DNA of 64,000 nt from Solenopsis invicta (taxonomy: Eukaryota > Arthropoda > Insecta > Hymenoptera > Formicidae): assembly GCF_016802725.1 (NCBI RefSeq), contig NC_052668.1:4105001-4169000 (forward strand). The letters run 5' to 3'. Of this stretch, positions 1 through 9,590 are shown piece by piece. A program made the translations under genes and the position numbers. Below the pieces are notes generated by a model. That model was not told the DNA's origin. It did no database searches and was given only the letters and a program-made list of their open reading frames with translations. Every line of letters starts with the position of its first letter. Positions within the stretch are counted from its first letter, which is position 1.

Positions 1-521
1 AGCACATGTCACCAAGGAAAGAACTGTTCGACACCTTCACTCCATTGGCCAACGCGGAAGTAGCGGTAGCGGATGATATGCGGTTATAATAGACATTAAA
101 GGCAAAGGTACACCCATGGAATTTGATTCTGTCCATGGGGAAATTTTCCAAACTAAGAAATCGCTATCTTTCTACATATTTACAGTTCATGATTAATGTA
201 ACGACCAATAAGCTCTAGTCGTTACATTAATCATGAACTGCGAGTATGTAGAAAGTGGTGACTTCTTAGTTTAGAAAATTTCCCCATGGACAGAATCAAA
301 TTCCATGGGTGTACTGTAAATCTTGCGATAGAATTTGACGGGCAAGTTAAAGAAATCACGGTGAATGATGTGTTTTTTGTACCTGAATTAAAAGTTAACC
401 TTTTATCCGTAAAGAAAATGACCGAAAAGAACTTGATTGTAAAATTTAATAAAAATTTTTGCGAAATATCGGATAATTACGATAATGTAGTTGCGATTGC
501 AAAATTAAGAAATAATTTGTA
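1..521 (+). pseudogene. Copia pol: protease end to pre-integrase start
   Basis: Two coding blocks flank the MITE at 111-311. Positions 1-108 encode a typical post-active-site copia protease stretch (THVTKE-like, then FTPLANAEVAVADD in a shifted frame, so at least one frameshift is present). After the MITE, 312-521 reads GTVNLAIEF..FVPELKVNLLSVKKMTEK, the usual copia protease C-terminal block with the conserved NLLSV. The protease would cut the Gag-Pol polyprotein. The catalytic DSGA motif lies upstream of the window. The block ends at the TA target of the mariner at 522. Confidence 0.75.
111..311. mobile_element. Palindromic MITE with TA target duplication
   Basis: 201-bp element whose ends are long inverted repeats (CACCCATGGAATTTGATTC at the left and its complement at the right, about 80 bp per arm with a few mismatches), flanked by TA at 109-110 and 312-313. 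TA duplication points to a Tc1/mariner-type mobiliser. It lies inside the copia protease, whose sequence continues directly on both sides (KGKG / TVNLAIEF). It has no coding capacity. Confidence 0.8.
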
Positions 522-523
522 TA

Positions 524-1109
524 CTACTGTGTCCAAAAAGTAAGGTGACATTGCATTTTAAATCTCCCGCGCGCACGGATTTGGAGGAATAACATTTTTT
601 TTAGGTTGGTAGGACTGTCTTTGACATCCAAGAGAAGTAACACGTCAAAATATCCATTAGTGTTTGAGATACGCATTGTTTTGTGAGCTGCTACAAGTGA
701 ATTTATCGCGGCGAAACAACACTTGGTTTTTGCACCACGATAATGCACCGTCACACACTGCGCTGATTATTCGTGATTTTTTAACCAAAAACTCGACTAA
801 TATCGTTCCACAACCACCGTATTCACCTGATTTGGCTCCATGCGACTTCTGGCTATTCAGCAAACTCAAGCGGCCGCTCCGGGGACACCGTTTCGAGTCG
901 ATAGAAGAGATTCAAGCCGCTGCGAAGAAGGAGCTAAAGGCCATTCCTGAAATCGATTATTACAACTGTTTCGAAGATAGGAAAATCCGTTGGAATAAGT
1001 GTATTATATCAGGGGGGGATTACTTTGAAGGGGACGAAATTGATTTGCAAGAATAAATAAAGAATTTTCGAAATAAATGCAATGTCACCTTACTTTTTGG
1101 ACACAGTAG
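524..1109 (+). mobile_element. Internally deleted mariner element
   Basis: 586-bp mariner with terminal inverted repeats starting CTACTGTGTCCAAAAAG and extending through AAGGTGACATTGCATTT at both ends. It sits between TA dinucleotides at 522-523 and 1110-1111. Normal mariners are about 1.3 kb, so over half is missing, including the DNA-binding region and first catalytic aspartate of the transposase. Removing it with one TA rejoins the copia frame (NNLY / ELMQQKYF), so the target was copia coding sequence. Confidence 0.85.
664..1056 (+). pseudogene. Mariner transposase, C-terminal part only
   Basis: The frame encodes the last third of a mariner DD34D transposase. It contains HHDNAPSHT with the second catalytic Asp and YSPDLAPCDFWLF with the third Asp 34 residues later, then the conserved C-terminal tail ending GDYFEGDEIDLQE. 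The first catalytic Asp (GDESW region) and both N-terminal helix-turn-helix domains are absent because of the internal deletion. It cannot be a working transposase; the terminal repeats could still be mobilised by a related enzyme. Confidence 0.9.
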
Positions 1110-1111
1110 TA

Positions 1112-1727
1112 TGAATTAATGCAACAAAAATATTTTGCGTGTAATACCAAGGTCGAAATCGCGTGTAGTTCTAAGATAATCAGTCCTTTTTTGTGGCACA
1201 AAAGACTAGGACATTTAAACCAATACAGTATAAAGATTTTGCGAGATCAATACGCGCGGGGATTAAATTTTAGTGATCCGGAAGATGAACGTTGTGAAAT
1301 ATGTATTAAAGGTAAATAGACGCAACAACCTTTCATTAAAAGTAACGATAGGGTAAGAAAAACTTCAAAACTATTAGAATTAGTACATATACAGATATTT
1401 GCGGACTAATGGAAATAAAGTCGATCGGAGGAGCCAGATATTTTATTCTTTTCATTGATAATTATTCAAGACATTTAAGCATATATTTTTTGAAATGTAA
1501 ATTAGAAGCGTTAGAGACTTTTAAGAAATATAAGAAATATGTCGAGAAAAAGACGAGAGAGTATTTTAGCTTTAAGATCTGATAACGGTAGGGAGTTCAT
1601 CAATGAAGAATTTCAAATATTTCTGGAAGAGAAAGGGATCCAACATCAGCTTACCATTCCCCATAAACCTCAACAAAATGAGTTAGCCGAAAGGAGTAAC
1701 AGATCAGTGGTAAAGAAGGGACGCTGC
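1112..1727 (+). pseudogene. Copia pol: GAG-pre-integrase domain and integrase core
   Basis: 1119-1319 encodes the GAG-pre-integrase zinc domain with LWHKRLGHLN and a closing CEICIKGK (HHCC-type). 1320-1530 is the first part of the integrase core, broken by frameshifts and stops. 1539-1727 reads SDNGREFINEEF..KGIQHQLTIPHKPQQNELAERSNRS, holding the second catalytic Asp (SDNG) and the PQQNxxAER region with the position of the third acidic residue. This integrase would join retrotransposon cDNA to the genome. The frame is cut at 1727 by the solo LTR and resumes at 2481. Confidence 0.8.
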
Positions 1728-2476
1728 TGTTGTACCCTGTACAACTACGATAATTATACGCATAGCAACAGGAAATTAAGATTCCTATTGCTATGCATAC
1801 GCGTAGCGGACTCGAATTCCGCATACGCTAGAAATATCGAAAGACGCTGATGGTCCGTCGGGCTTCCGGCCCGCAACACCATCGCGCTGCGCCAACTAAT
1901 GCTGAGTCGCTTTCCGGTATTCGGATTTCAGCTAAGCGTGGGAGCTGCATGCCGCAAGGAAAACGATTGGCCGAACCAAACGACGAATTGCCGTATAAAT
2001 ATCGCGACAAAATCGGAAAGCGACGGAAGAGTTTGACAAACAGCTGTCCGGTGTGTTACTCGCCGTGCGTGACTTACACGTCGAGCTTGTAACCCGGAGA
2101 TAACAGCCGACCTATATATACCGGGCCGTCCGGGAAGAACAAGCAAACGAGCGGCATACATGCCGTTTGTTTTCTGTTCCTGAACTCTCTAAATAAGTGT
2201 ACACTTAAAATGAAATAGATAGATGTTTCAAAGTTAGCGAAAACAAGAAGGAACGTTCCAGTGCAGTCTAGTGCAGGAACAGAAAACAAGCCTATAATCA
2301 TACTACAAGTGTAACGAGGGCAATACTGAAGAAAATACATTATTTTAACGTTGGAACAAGAAAGTGTTGTATCTTTGATCACCGAGCGGCCCTTCCTACG
2401 AGTCCTAACTCCTAAGGCGCTGAAAAGATCCCGATATACCTACCGACGTCCCTGGAGCCATCACCGAGGCACAACA
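1728..2476 (+). mobile_element. Solo LTR inserted in the copia integrase
   Basis: 749-bp segment with LTR-style ends (TGTTGT...ACAACA, TG/CA termini) and a perfect 4-bp target duplication CTGC at 1724-1727 and 2477-2480. The copia reading frame rejoins exactly across it (KKGRC / LLLDAEL). A TATA-like run (tatatatacc) lies near 2113. It differs in sequence from the TGTAAC-type LTRs elsewhere in the window. No internal retroelement sequence is present, so recombination between two LTRs is the likely origin. It carries the MITE at 2165-2291. Confidence 0.8.
2165..2291. mobile_element. 127-bp MITE (copy 1)
   Basis: Ends are an 18-bp inverted repeat, GTTTGTTTTCTGTTCCTG at the left and its near-complement at the right. 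The same 127-bp sequence occurs in opposite orientation at 2569-2695 with roughly 85-90% similarity. It lies within the solo LTR. No convincing target duplication is visible. Confidence 0.65.
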
Positions 2477-2568
2477 CTGCTTACTTTTGGATGCAGAACT
2501 TCCAAAGGAATTTTGGGCAGAAACTTCGTCGACAGCAGTTTATCTACTGAATCAATCACTATCAAAAG

Positions 2569-2695
2569 GCTTGTTTTCTATTCCTGCACTAGACTGCACT
2601 GAAACGTTCCATCCTGCTTTCACTAATTTTCAAATATATATCTATTTCATTTTAAGTACACACTAATTCAGGGAGTTCAGGAACAGAAAACAAAC
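2569..2695. mobile_element. 127-bp MITE (copy 2, inverted relative to copy 1)
   Basis: Same family as 2165-2291, in opposite orientation and of the same length. It splits the copia integrase between SLSK and SLSNRTLYE. Flanks share AAAAG (2564-2568 and 2699-2703), a weak hint of an 8-bp duplication (5 of 8 bases). Its origin superfamily is not clear. Confidence 0.65.
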
Positions 2696-3096
2696 GGAAA
2701 AAGTTTAAGCAATCGGACACTGTACGAAATATGGACAGGAAAAAAGCCAGATCTATTTCACTTAAAAATATTTGGATGCAAAGCGTTAGCACACGTTCCA
2801 AAAGAAATGAGATTAAAATGGAATGAAAAATCAAAATCCTGTATTTTTCTTAGATATTTACAGCATACACTAGGATATTGACTGTGGGATGAAAAGAAAA
2901 GAAAAGTTTTCAAAAGCAGAGACGTAATTTTTTGTGAAGAAAAAGATAAAAATAAAAAAGATAGAATTACAGAAAATAAAACAGAAAATGAAGAAACTAC
3001 ACAAAGATCTGAAGATAAAGTAAAAGAAAAGACTTTATCAAATAATGATCTAGTAATATTACCTGCCACTAATAGTTTTACTGAGGATTTAGATTC

Positions 3097-3241
3097 GGGC
3101 GGATCCCGATAACGCACGGGACCGATAGCCCACCACCACTCACAGCGGCCGATGCCTAGAGTTTTTCGGCTTGTTGGGTTAGATAAGTCAAGATGATTGG
3201 TTGGTGGGCTATCGCACCGTAGACTATCGGATCCCGTCCCG
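3097..3241 (+). mobile_element. hAT-like MITE, shared-core family, GATAGC-type arms
   Basis: About 145 bp flanked by TAGATTC on both sides (3090-3096 and 3242-3248). The arms carry GGATCCCGATA and CCGATAGCCCACC; the core carries CACCACTCACAGCGG, GCCGATGCCTAGAG and GGTTAGATAAGTCAAGATG. The same core recurs at 6888, 14445, 20326, 20466 and 52143. The target is the copia linker. Confidence 0.8.
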
Positions 3242-3499
3242 TAGATTCAGTGGAGGTAGGATCTATTGAGAATGAAGAACAAAACAGTAACATAGATGAT
3301 AATGAAGATAATAATGAAGAAAATAATAATAGAATTTACAAAATGAATAATGACAAAGAATTAAATAATGATGAAAATCGTGAGAATAACAATATAGAAG
3401 ATAGAATCGAAGAAGGAAACACAGAAGAACAAGAAAGTTTAGAAATCCGATAAGGCAATTAAATAAGAAAACCAAAAAGTTGGTTAGATTAAGTAAGTT

Positions 3500-3809
3500 T
3501 TAACGTATCCACAGTTACTTTTAGTATTGTTCGTTTTGTCTCTCGAGAGCTGCTCTGAACGAACCCAGCGACTTGTAATATTGCCGTTTTTCTCTCGCGC
3601 GGACTAGCTCGTCGGAGCGGTGCGATCGAAAGGGCTCGCACGGGAAGAGAGGAAAGCGTCGGGCGTGTATAAATGATGAGTCGGCGGTATATGTATGATA
3701 CAATCTACGTGTGCTTTTATTCATTAAGTTTGAACGAGTACAGACGTTCGGTGCGCGTGGACGGACAAGAGACACGAATTCGGAACGGCGCTCGGACGGA
3801 TAGATCTTT
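3500..3809. other. GC-rich non-coding stretch, possible LTR or promoter fragment
   Basis: No gene is seen. The stretch shifts abruptly from the AT-rich copia linker to GC-rich sequence and includes a TATA-like gtgtataaatgatg near 3667, so it may be the U3/R part of an unrecognised LTR feeding the unknown ORF downstream. No matching second copy was found in the window. Confidence 0.3.
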
Positions 3810-4561
3810 GTGAACGCGGCTATTTACAGTTCGGTATATACATATGATTCGCGAGGTGTCGCCAGGCGACGGGACGCGAGCGATGCTCGGATGCGGGCGC
3901 GGCTTTCCCGCAGTATAGTGGTACGCGAAGGGCGGAGCTTCGCGACGCGATGTGGCGATGCGCGAATCGGTAGGGCGACCGCGGCCGCGTGCGTGCCGAT
4001 GACGATGGCGTCTAGGATGCCACGAAACGCGCCGAGTACCTCAGCCGAAACCCCGTGTCGGCGATTCCGCTTGCTTGCGTTTCGTGGAGGGGCGGAGGTA
4101 ACCGCGGCTCGAGAGCTGGTCGGGAGTCCTCCCCTCGCCAAGCACCTTGACGAGATTTGGACGCTCGGGCTCGCGAGGATGCGGAGGATGAGGAGCGGTG
4201 CGGAGTACCTCCGCCGTGGCCAAGCAATCTTCGACCACTTTTATTCTCAGGATTGTCAGACGTAGCGGATCAGCGGGTGATGCTGGCTGACGGGAAACAG
4301 GTGCTTCTATCGGAGCACGCGGCCCCATATATACCCGGCGACTCCGTTTGCCTCCGTCATTTTCGGCGCTTGACGGCGGAGTGGGACGAACGCGCGCTCC
4401 TTCGTGTGTGCGTGCGCGCCGACTTGACGCGCGCGATGGCTCGACACGGTTTTACCGCGCGAAGTTCTCATTATCTTTTACATTTGGGTGCCCGAGGCAC
4501 CCCCGGTTATAGCCTGGCGGCTCTCTTTCTCCGGCTGTCGGTGGCCGCGGACGATGCATAA
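3810..4561 (+). pseudogene. Unidentified GC-rich ORF, probably one frame broken by a frameshift
   Basis: Two overlapping plus-strand frames, 3810-4265 (151 codons) and 4157-4561 (134 codons), share strongly GC-rich codon use unlike the surroundings. The second reads LLSEHAAPYIPGDSVCLRHFRRLTAEWDERALLRVCVRADLTRAM, which looks like ordinary globular protein. A simple reading is one coding region with a frameshift near 4160-4230. I recognise no domain. Being flanked by transposons and preceded by a TATA-bearing GC-rich stretch, it could be the Gag region of an unknown retroelement or a degraded host exon. There is no clear start context. Confidence 0.3.
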
Positions 4562-4607
4562 CATTTTTCGGGTGCATCGTTACAGACTTGATAGTGTTCT
4601 TTTAGGA

Positions 4608-4743
4608 AAGGTTCCGATAGCGCACAGTACTATTGCACACAAGCCACTCACAACCACTCATAGCGCTTGAACAGAAGAATATCACTAGGCACCAGCCACT
4701 GTGATTGGCTGTGTGCAATAGTACTGTGCGCTATCGGAACCTT
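4608..4743. mobile_element. MITE with long near-perfect terminal inverted repeats (GATAGCGCAC type)
   Basis: 136 bp. The ends AAGGTTCCGATAGCGCACAG and the continuing TACTATTGCACACA pair almost perfectly over about 33 bp with the right end. The outer motif GGTTCCGATAGCGCAC matches the shared-core MITE family, but the centre differs. I see no clear target duplication. Confidence 0.7.
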
Positions 4744-4768
4744 CCCCAACCTGAGTACCTCTTATGCT

Positions 4769-4909
4769 CAATGCACACAGCACGCGTCAACGCGTTACGC
4801 GTAGTGAGGTAGCCAATCATTTTTTCGTTTTTATGGAAAGAAATAAGAAAGCAAAAGAATGATTGGCTATCCGCCACGCGTAACGCGTTGACGCGTCCTG
4901 TGTGCATTG
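4769..4909. mobile_element. 141-bp palindromic MITE
   Basis: Terminal inverted repeats begin CAATGCACACAG and continue with ACGCGTCAACGCGTTACGCGT on both arms; the centre is AT-rich (tttttcgtttttatgg). Flanks show TTATGCT before and TTATTCC after, a weak match. It lies just upstream of the first recognisable LINE endonuclease sequence. Confidence 0.7.
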
Positions 4910-4914
4910 TTATT

Positions 4915-5460
4915 CCGTATTTCCCTGCAGAATTGCCGACCTTTTCTCCTCGCTGTCGTGTATCGTCCTCCTGAGCTTTTGGCCACCTCGCTTTATTTCG
5001 GACTGATTTCAAAGGACTTCTGCCATCCTTTTAGGAGGCTGCAGTAATTGGCGATTTCAATATCAATCTCAATCGTCCTTCTCATCATTCCGATTGCCTG
5101 ATGAACTTCTGCACTAGCAATCATCTTTCCCTAATTTCTTTCGACAATATTTACTATACATCATCCTCTTATACCCAAATTGACCACTGCATCGTTAGCG
5201 ACCTTTTCCTTGTCACTTCCCACAATTAGCTTTCTGTCCCCTTTCTTTCTAACCATGACCTTATCCAAGTTTCACTTGATTTCCACATCCATCTCCTTCC
5301 TTCTCGTACTGTCCGCGTTCGCAACTACTCAGGGTTTGACCCTCAGAATTCCTGCAACTTTCTGCTATCTTTTAACTGGCAAGTCATTCCCAGTCTACCT
5401 TACATCAACAATATGATCTCATTGCACCAGTTCCTGACAATACCTTGTGATACTCTGATC
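4915..5460 (+). pseudogene. LINE apurinic-like endonuclease fragment
   Basis: In the plus frames, AVVYRPPE (near 4945-4970) is followed by AVIGDFNINL (5041-5070), then DHCIVSD (about 5180) and SNHDLIQVSL (about 5252). These are the order and motifs of the exonuclease-endonuclease-phosphatase fold used by non-LTR elements to nick target DNA: the GDFN metal and catalytic motif and the C-terminal S(D/N)H motif. The usual SDH is SNH here. Stops interrupt the frame. The N-terminus is missing, cut off by the MITE at 4769-4909. Confidence 0.75.
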
Positions 5461-6194
5461 TTTCAAGACATTTACTACGAGGAAGCCTCCTGCCCCCTGG
5501 ATCAACAATTCTATTCGCACGCTTTTACAAAAGCGGGACGCTGCCAGAAAAGCCTATCTCCGATGCCTTTCCCCTGCCCGACGAAAAGTGTTTTGATCGC
5601 TGCGGAATCGAGCTAAATCCAAGCTACTGTCTGCAAAAAACAGTTATCTTAAGAACCGACTTGGCTCGGTAAAAAACATCGCACGTCTTTGGTCTGAGTT
5701 ACGTGCTCTGGGCCTTGCTAAATCTACAGCTCATCTCTCACAACTCGACCTTTTGTTGGACAACCTCAACACCTTTTTCTTGTCTGCTTATCTCACCTCT
5801 CGCGCCACATCCATCTTTACTCTTGATTCTTCTGCCTCTACTCCAGATAATTCCATCTGTCCTCCCTCTCACCTCTTTTCTACGTCTCTACCCAATCCTT
5901 CCACCTTCTATTTCCTCCACATCACGCCCGATGCCTTGTTAAGCGCTCTACGCAACAACTCCTCCAATTCCACGGGGCCTGACGGATTCAACCGACGTTT
6001 TATTTTTCACAGTTTTCCTGTTACCTTCCTTATAATCCTCGATATACTCAACTTTTCCTTTACCACCTCTACTTTCCCCTCTACCTGAAAACTCTCCCAT
6101 ATAAACTCGCTTTCCAAAACAAAACATCCTTCCGACCCTTCCCACTTTCGTCCAATGTCTCTGCTCTGCTTCCTGTCAAAGGTGCTCGAGCCCG

Positions 6195-7114
6195 TTGCTT
6201 TCGAACAGCTCTTATCCCATTTGCAGCTCTCCGACATCCTCAATCCTCTTTAGACTGGTTTTTGACGTGGTAACACAGACCGCCTTACTCAAGCTGATGG
6301 ACGACGTCAAACTGGCTGTTGATCAGCGAAAAGTCACTTTGCTTGTTTCGTTTGATTTCACGAAGGCCTTTGACTCTGTCTCCTACCGTCTGCTAAAGTT
6401 TAAATCATTTCGCCTGTCCTCCTCTGCCCGTCGTTGGATAGAATCGTACCTCACAGGGCGCTATCAGAGTGTGAAAAGTCCTGATGGCTCCTTCTCGTCA
6501 TGGGCTCCAGTTAGAGCGGGAGTTCTTCAGGGTTTGGTACTCGGTCCTCTTTTATTCTCTCTGTTCATTAACGACCTCAGGCATTCACTCAGGCACTATA
6601 AGTACATCTTCTATGCTGACAACCTCCAAATTTATCTATATCCACTTTCCGCCAACCAACCTTGACACTGTCCTTGGAACGGTGAGGGAGGAAATTGCTG
6701 CAATAGAAGCATGGTCCTCTAAAAATCTCCTAACTCTTAATAGCAGCAAAACAAAAGCTATGCTCTTGGAAAGTGCGAGGTTCGTCAACAACTTTCCTTT
6801 ATCCCGCATACAACTGCATTTCAATAGCATCCTGATAGGTGGCCTTATTAACAAGTCCACTAACCTCGGGATTTCTATAAATAACACGGGAGGGTTCCGA
6901 TAGCCCACCAACCAATCATCTTGACTTATCTAACCCAACCTACGGAAAATCTCTAGGCATCTGCCATTGTGAGTGGTTTGTGTGCTATCGGGATGTGCGC
7001 TATCTGAACCCGCCGAAATAACACTCTCAACTGGGCTGAGCAGATACGCGATACTTTGAGTCGCGTTAACGTCATTCTGTGGCACCTTAAATCCTTTAAT
7101 AACGGCCTCACCTT
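6195..7114 (+). pseudogene. LINE reverse transcriptase, central part
   Basis: 6195-6665 encodes RT motifs: SFDFTKAFDSV (motif A aspartate), GVLQGLVLGPLLFSLFINDL (motif B, where the usual Q-G-S-x-L-G-P is seen as Q-G-L-V-L-G-P) and FYADNLQIY (motif C). In motif C the normal YADD has become YADN, removing one catalytic aspartate. A frame change then leads into the thumb region at about 6662-6887 (NLLTLNSSKTKAMLL), which continues after the MITE as LNWAEQIRDTLSRVN..LWHLKSFNNGL. The enzyme would perform target-primed reverse transcription. Lost Asp and frameshifts make it non-functional. Confidence 0.85.
6888..7015 (-). mobile_element. Shared-core MITE, GATAGC-type arms, inside the LINE RT
   Basis: 128 bp flanked by a 9-base direct repeat AAATAACAC (6879-6887 and 7016-7024), consistent with an 8-bp hAT-type duplication plus one shared base. 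The outer ends are GGGAGGGTTCCGATAG and CTATCTGAACCCGCCG. The internal core is the reverse complement of the other copies (CAACCAATCATCTTGACTTATC, abbreviated). The LINE frame continues on both sides. Confidence 0.85.
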
Positions 7115-7560
7115 ATTCGTATGTACTTGACCGAAGCAAAGTTCCGGATGAAGAAATGACTATTTTAAATCGTTTGTATTTCGTTTGAAGAGTTATGAAG
7201 TGCATTTGAAAAGGTTTGTGAGTCCTTCAATTAATTGTAATTAATTTTTTATTTTTACACCGTGTATTTGGCCGAAAAAATTAACCGGAGCTAAATTAAA
7301 CAAAAATCTTGTATGGATTCGTTTGTATTTCGTTTGAAGACTTTTGAAGCGTCGTCAGAAACGTTTGTGAGTTATCCAGATAATTTTAATAAAATATTTT
7401 AAAGTCATGTAATTGACCGAAATATAGATTCCAGGCGCTACTGGTCCTGAAGTACCAGAAGGCGCGTTCGGTGTAATCTCTAGTATTTCGATACTCCTGG
7501 TTCTTTCTTGACAGTAAGGATAAACAATGTGCAGTAAGTCACATATTTCCAAAATATCTG

Positions 7561-7707
7561 GGGGGGCTATTACGGTTTCTGAAACGAGGTGAAAATTACA
7601 AAAGTGAGCAAATTCATTAGTTGTTGATCAATAAAGTTATAGATATTCTAGTAAATTTGTTCACTTTTGTAATTTTCATCTCGTTTTAAGAACCGTGATA
7701 GCCCCCC
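7561..7707. mobile_element. Small palindromic MITE carried in both arms of the inverted-repeat element
   Basis: The ends GGGGGGCTATTACGGTTT and AACCGTGATAGCCCCCC frame an inverted repeat including GAAAATTACAAAAGTGA. The mirrored copy lies at about 10049-10195. Presence in both arms means it was there before the arms became inverted copies, or was copied between them. Confidence 0.6.
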
Positions 7708-7864
7708 TGAGAAGGTGCAATTGGTGTTGCAAAAGCGAATTAGTATTTAATCAACGAGATTCAGAGACGGAAGCACAAGCCCAGGATGATCCTTCCCGAG
7801 AAAGCAGTCTCCGTACTTCGTCTGGAACCAAGATTCATAACTCCAGCGATTAGAACCTGTTCGG

Positions 7865-8086
7865 ATGCACTCAAATGCAAAGTACAATAGAATTAATTTT
7901 TTCAGAAAGATGAAAATGTATTTAATATTTATACATAAAATAACATTGGATCCAAGATCCTTGACGATAGTTGATGCATCTTTATTTATTTTTGCAAGTA
8001 ATTTTTTTGGATGCTATATTGATTTTATGTTCAACGCACTATATTTTATTGCAGGTTTGTCGTGCCATGAGATATTTTCCTCCTGA
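7865..8086 (+). other. 73-codon ORF in the left arm, duplicated in the right arm
   Basis: The frame starts MHSNAKYNRINFFRKMK and recurs at 9669-9890 on the minus strand with one amino-acid difference (I to T). I recognise no domain. Overlapping frames give a second short peptide (7971-8156) that is also mirrored. Conservation follows from the arm duplication and does not by itself show coding. It could be a captured fragment of a host gene, but no splice structure is convincing. Confidence 0.25.
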
Positions 8087-8582
8087 ACAATGCAGTATGG
8101 TCAATGTTAAAGTGATCGGGTGTTTACTGTTTGTATGTGATGGCGACACACTATAGTTATACCGGTGATTCAAGAACAGATTGGAATATTCCATCTGCGA
8201 CTTGCTCTCTTTGGCGAAAGGATATTTCTTGATGCATTCGACTTTATTTGATAATCTAACGAGTTTGTATGAAAATGTCTTAGAAGTATGGGAGAACATA
8301 CAGAGGAATGCCATTGAAATGCATGGTAATTTGTTATTTACATATTTTAATTACTGTTTAACAAGTAGTACACAGATAATTTCCACATTATTGAATCTTG
8401 CACTTAGCTAGACTGGTTTTTTTTAAGCTCAAGATAAAATTATACTGAGTCCTGCGGATAGTTGGTTACATTTGTAGACTCGACGCAATTAGAAACATAT
8501 CTAAACCACGGTAGGACAAAGGATAAAAAATTTGATCAAGATCTTATGATTCTGCGATAAAGAATGCGATGTTTTCCTCCAA

Positions 8583-8633
8583 AAATGCACTCCATCAACG
8601 TTGCCAAACCAGCAACGTTGATGGAGTGCATTT
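8583..8633. repeat. Perfect short hairpin
   Basis: AAATGCACTCCATCAACGTTG is followed after about nine bases by its exact complement, giving a 21-bp perfect stem with a tiny loop in the centre of the inverted-repeat element. The stem is shorter than a typical microRNA precursor. It may be a small snap-back duplication. Confidence 0.6.
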
Positions 8634-9106
8634 CTTAGGGTATGATTTCTGGAGTAGAATATCTGTCAGAAGGGAATAGAGTCAATTATGATAAATATAC
8701 TAATCATGATTTATTCTAACCATGTTTTAATCTGAAACTGTACATAATAAAATTCCCATTATGCAAAATACCTTGTACCATACAAAAAAACCTATTTGTA
8801 ATACAGGTAAAATTATATTGTTACTGTAAAGAGCTATTGTTACAATTGTATAATCAATAAATCTTCCATTTAATTAAAAAAATTGACTTCTAGTTAATTT
8901 TAGCCGACTGTTTCGTACATTTACCCCGAGAATTTTAAGGTCGCTATTTAAAATCAAGCGTTGAAGCCAATCCGTTGCTATATCGTTCGACGTCTTACAA
9001 AGTTAACGGCATTACATAGTAAATAATTAGTTAATTCACGTTGAAATACATTAAGCATTTGCCATTTCAAAAAAGAAGAAAAGACAACGGATTGTAGCCT
9101 CGTTAC

Positions 9107-9590
9107 TATTCAAATTATTATACATTTATTACTTATAATATGTACTTAATGTTATCGATCAAAGCACTTATCACGCAGTTAGAACCATTGATACATATTG
9201 CACAATTGTACTTTTCATTACTCGGCTGTATCACTGTTCTTCATACAAATATATATATATATATATATATATAGATATTAACAAATAAGATGTTATTATC
9301 GCGGCCATAGACATAAGTTAAGAATCCTGCTATTTATATATGTATTATTTTCTCACTTTTGTAACTATCTCTCCTAAGTATCAGACTCTCTTACGTATCA
9401 ATAAGCTTTGTACATTTCTATTAGAATAATGAGAGATACGGACGTTTATTGTAGTGTAAAGATTATCCAAATTATTACACATTTATTACTTAAAATATGT
9501 ACTTAATGTTATCGTTCAAAGTACTTCTATCACGCAGTTAGAACCATTGATACATATTGCACAATTGTACTTTTCATTATTCGGCTGTAC
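9107..9590 (+). repeat. Two direct copies of a ~130-bp repeat
   Basis: The segment at about 9107-9236 is repeated at about 9462-9590. Both include tatgtacttaatgttatcg and cacgcagttagaaccattg, ending tttcattactcggctgta or tttcattattcggctgta. The second copy abuts the right arm boundary at 9589. A (TA)n run lies between them at about 9249-9271. Confidence 0.75.

Larger units (their letters stand above)
2477..3478 (+). pseudogene. Copia pol: integrase C-terminal part and acidic linker
   Basis: After the solo LTR the integrase continues (LLLDAELPKEFWAE, TAVYLLNQS), is broken by the MITE at 2569-2695, then resumes with TLYEIWTGKKPDLFHLKIFGCKALAHVP, the family-typical end of the integrase domain. 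Downstream is a charged, low-complexity Asp/Glu/Asn/Lys linker (2940-3090 and 3242-3478), interrupted by the MITE at 3097-3241. Such linkers normally precede the copia RT, which is missing. At least one in-frame stop (near 2880) shows decay. Confidence 0.75.
1..3500 (+). mobile_element. Copia-like LTR retrotransposon remnant (pol fragment), multiply interrupted
   Basis: Decayed Ty1/copia pol read in pieces on the plus strand, in the family order protease, GAG-pre-integrase, integrase and post-integrase linker. The window opens inside the protease; the RT and RNase H are not found, so the copy is truncated near 3500. Five insertions split it: a TA-MITE (111-311), a mariner (524-1109), a solo LTR (1728-2476), a 127-bp MITE (2569-2695) and a hAT-like MITE (3097-3241). 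Across the mariner and the solo LTR the copia frame rejoins exactly once the insert and one target duplication are ignored, which supports the boundaries. Frameshifts and stops within the pieces show it is dead. Confidence 0.85.

Noticed and set aside
5948..6243. Minus-strand ORFs of 65-78 codons (GRVGRMFCFGK..)
   Set aside because: Antisense to the LINE RT; no family match.
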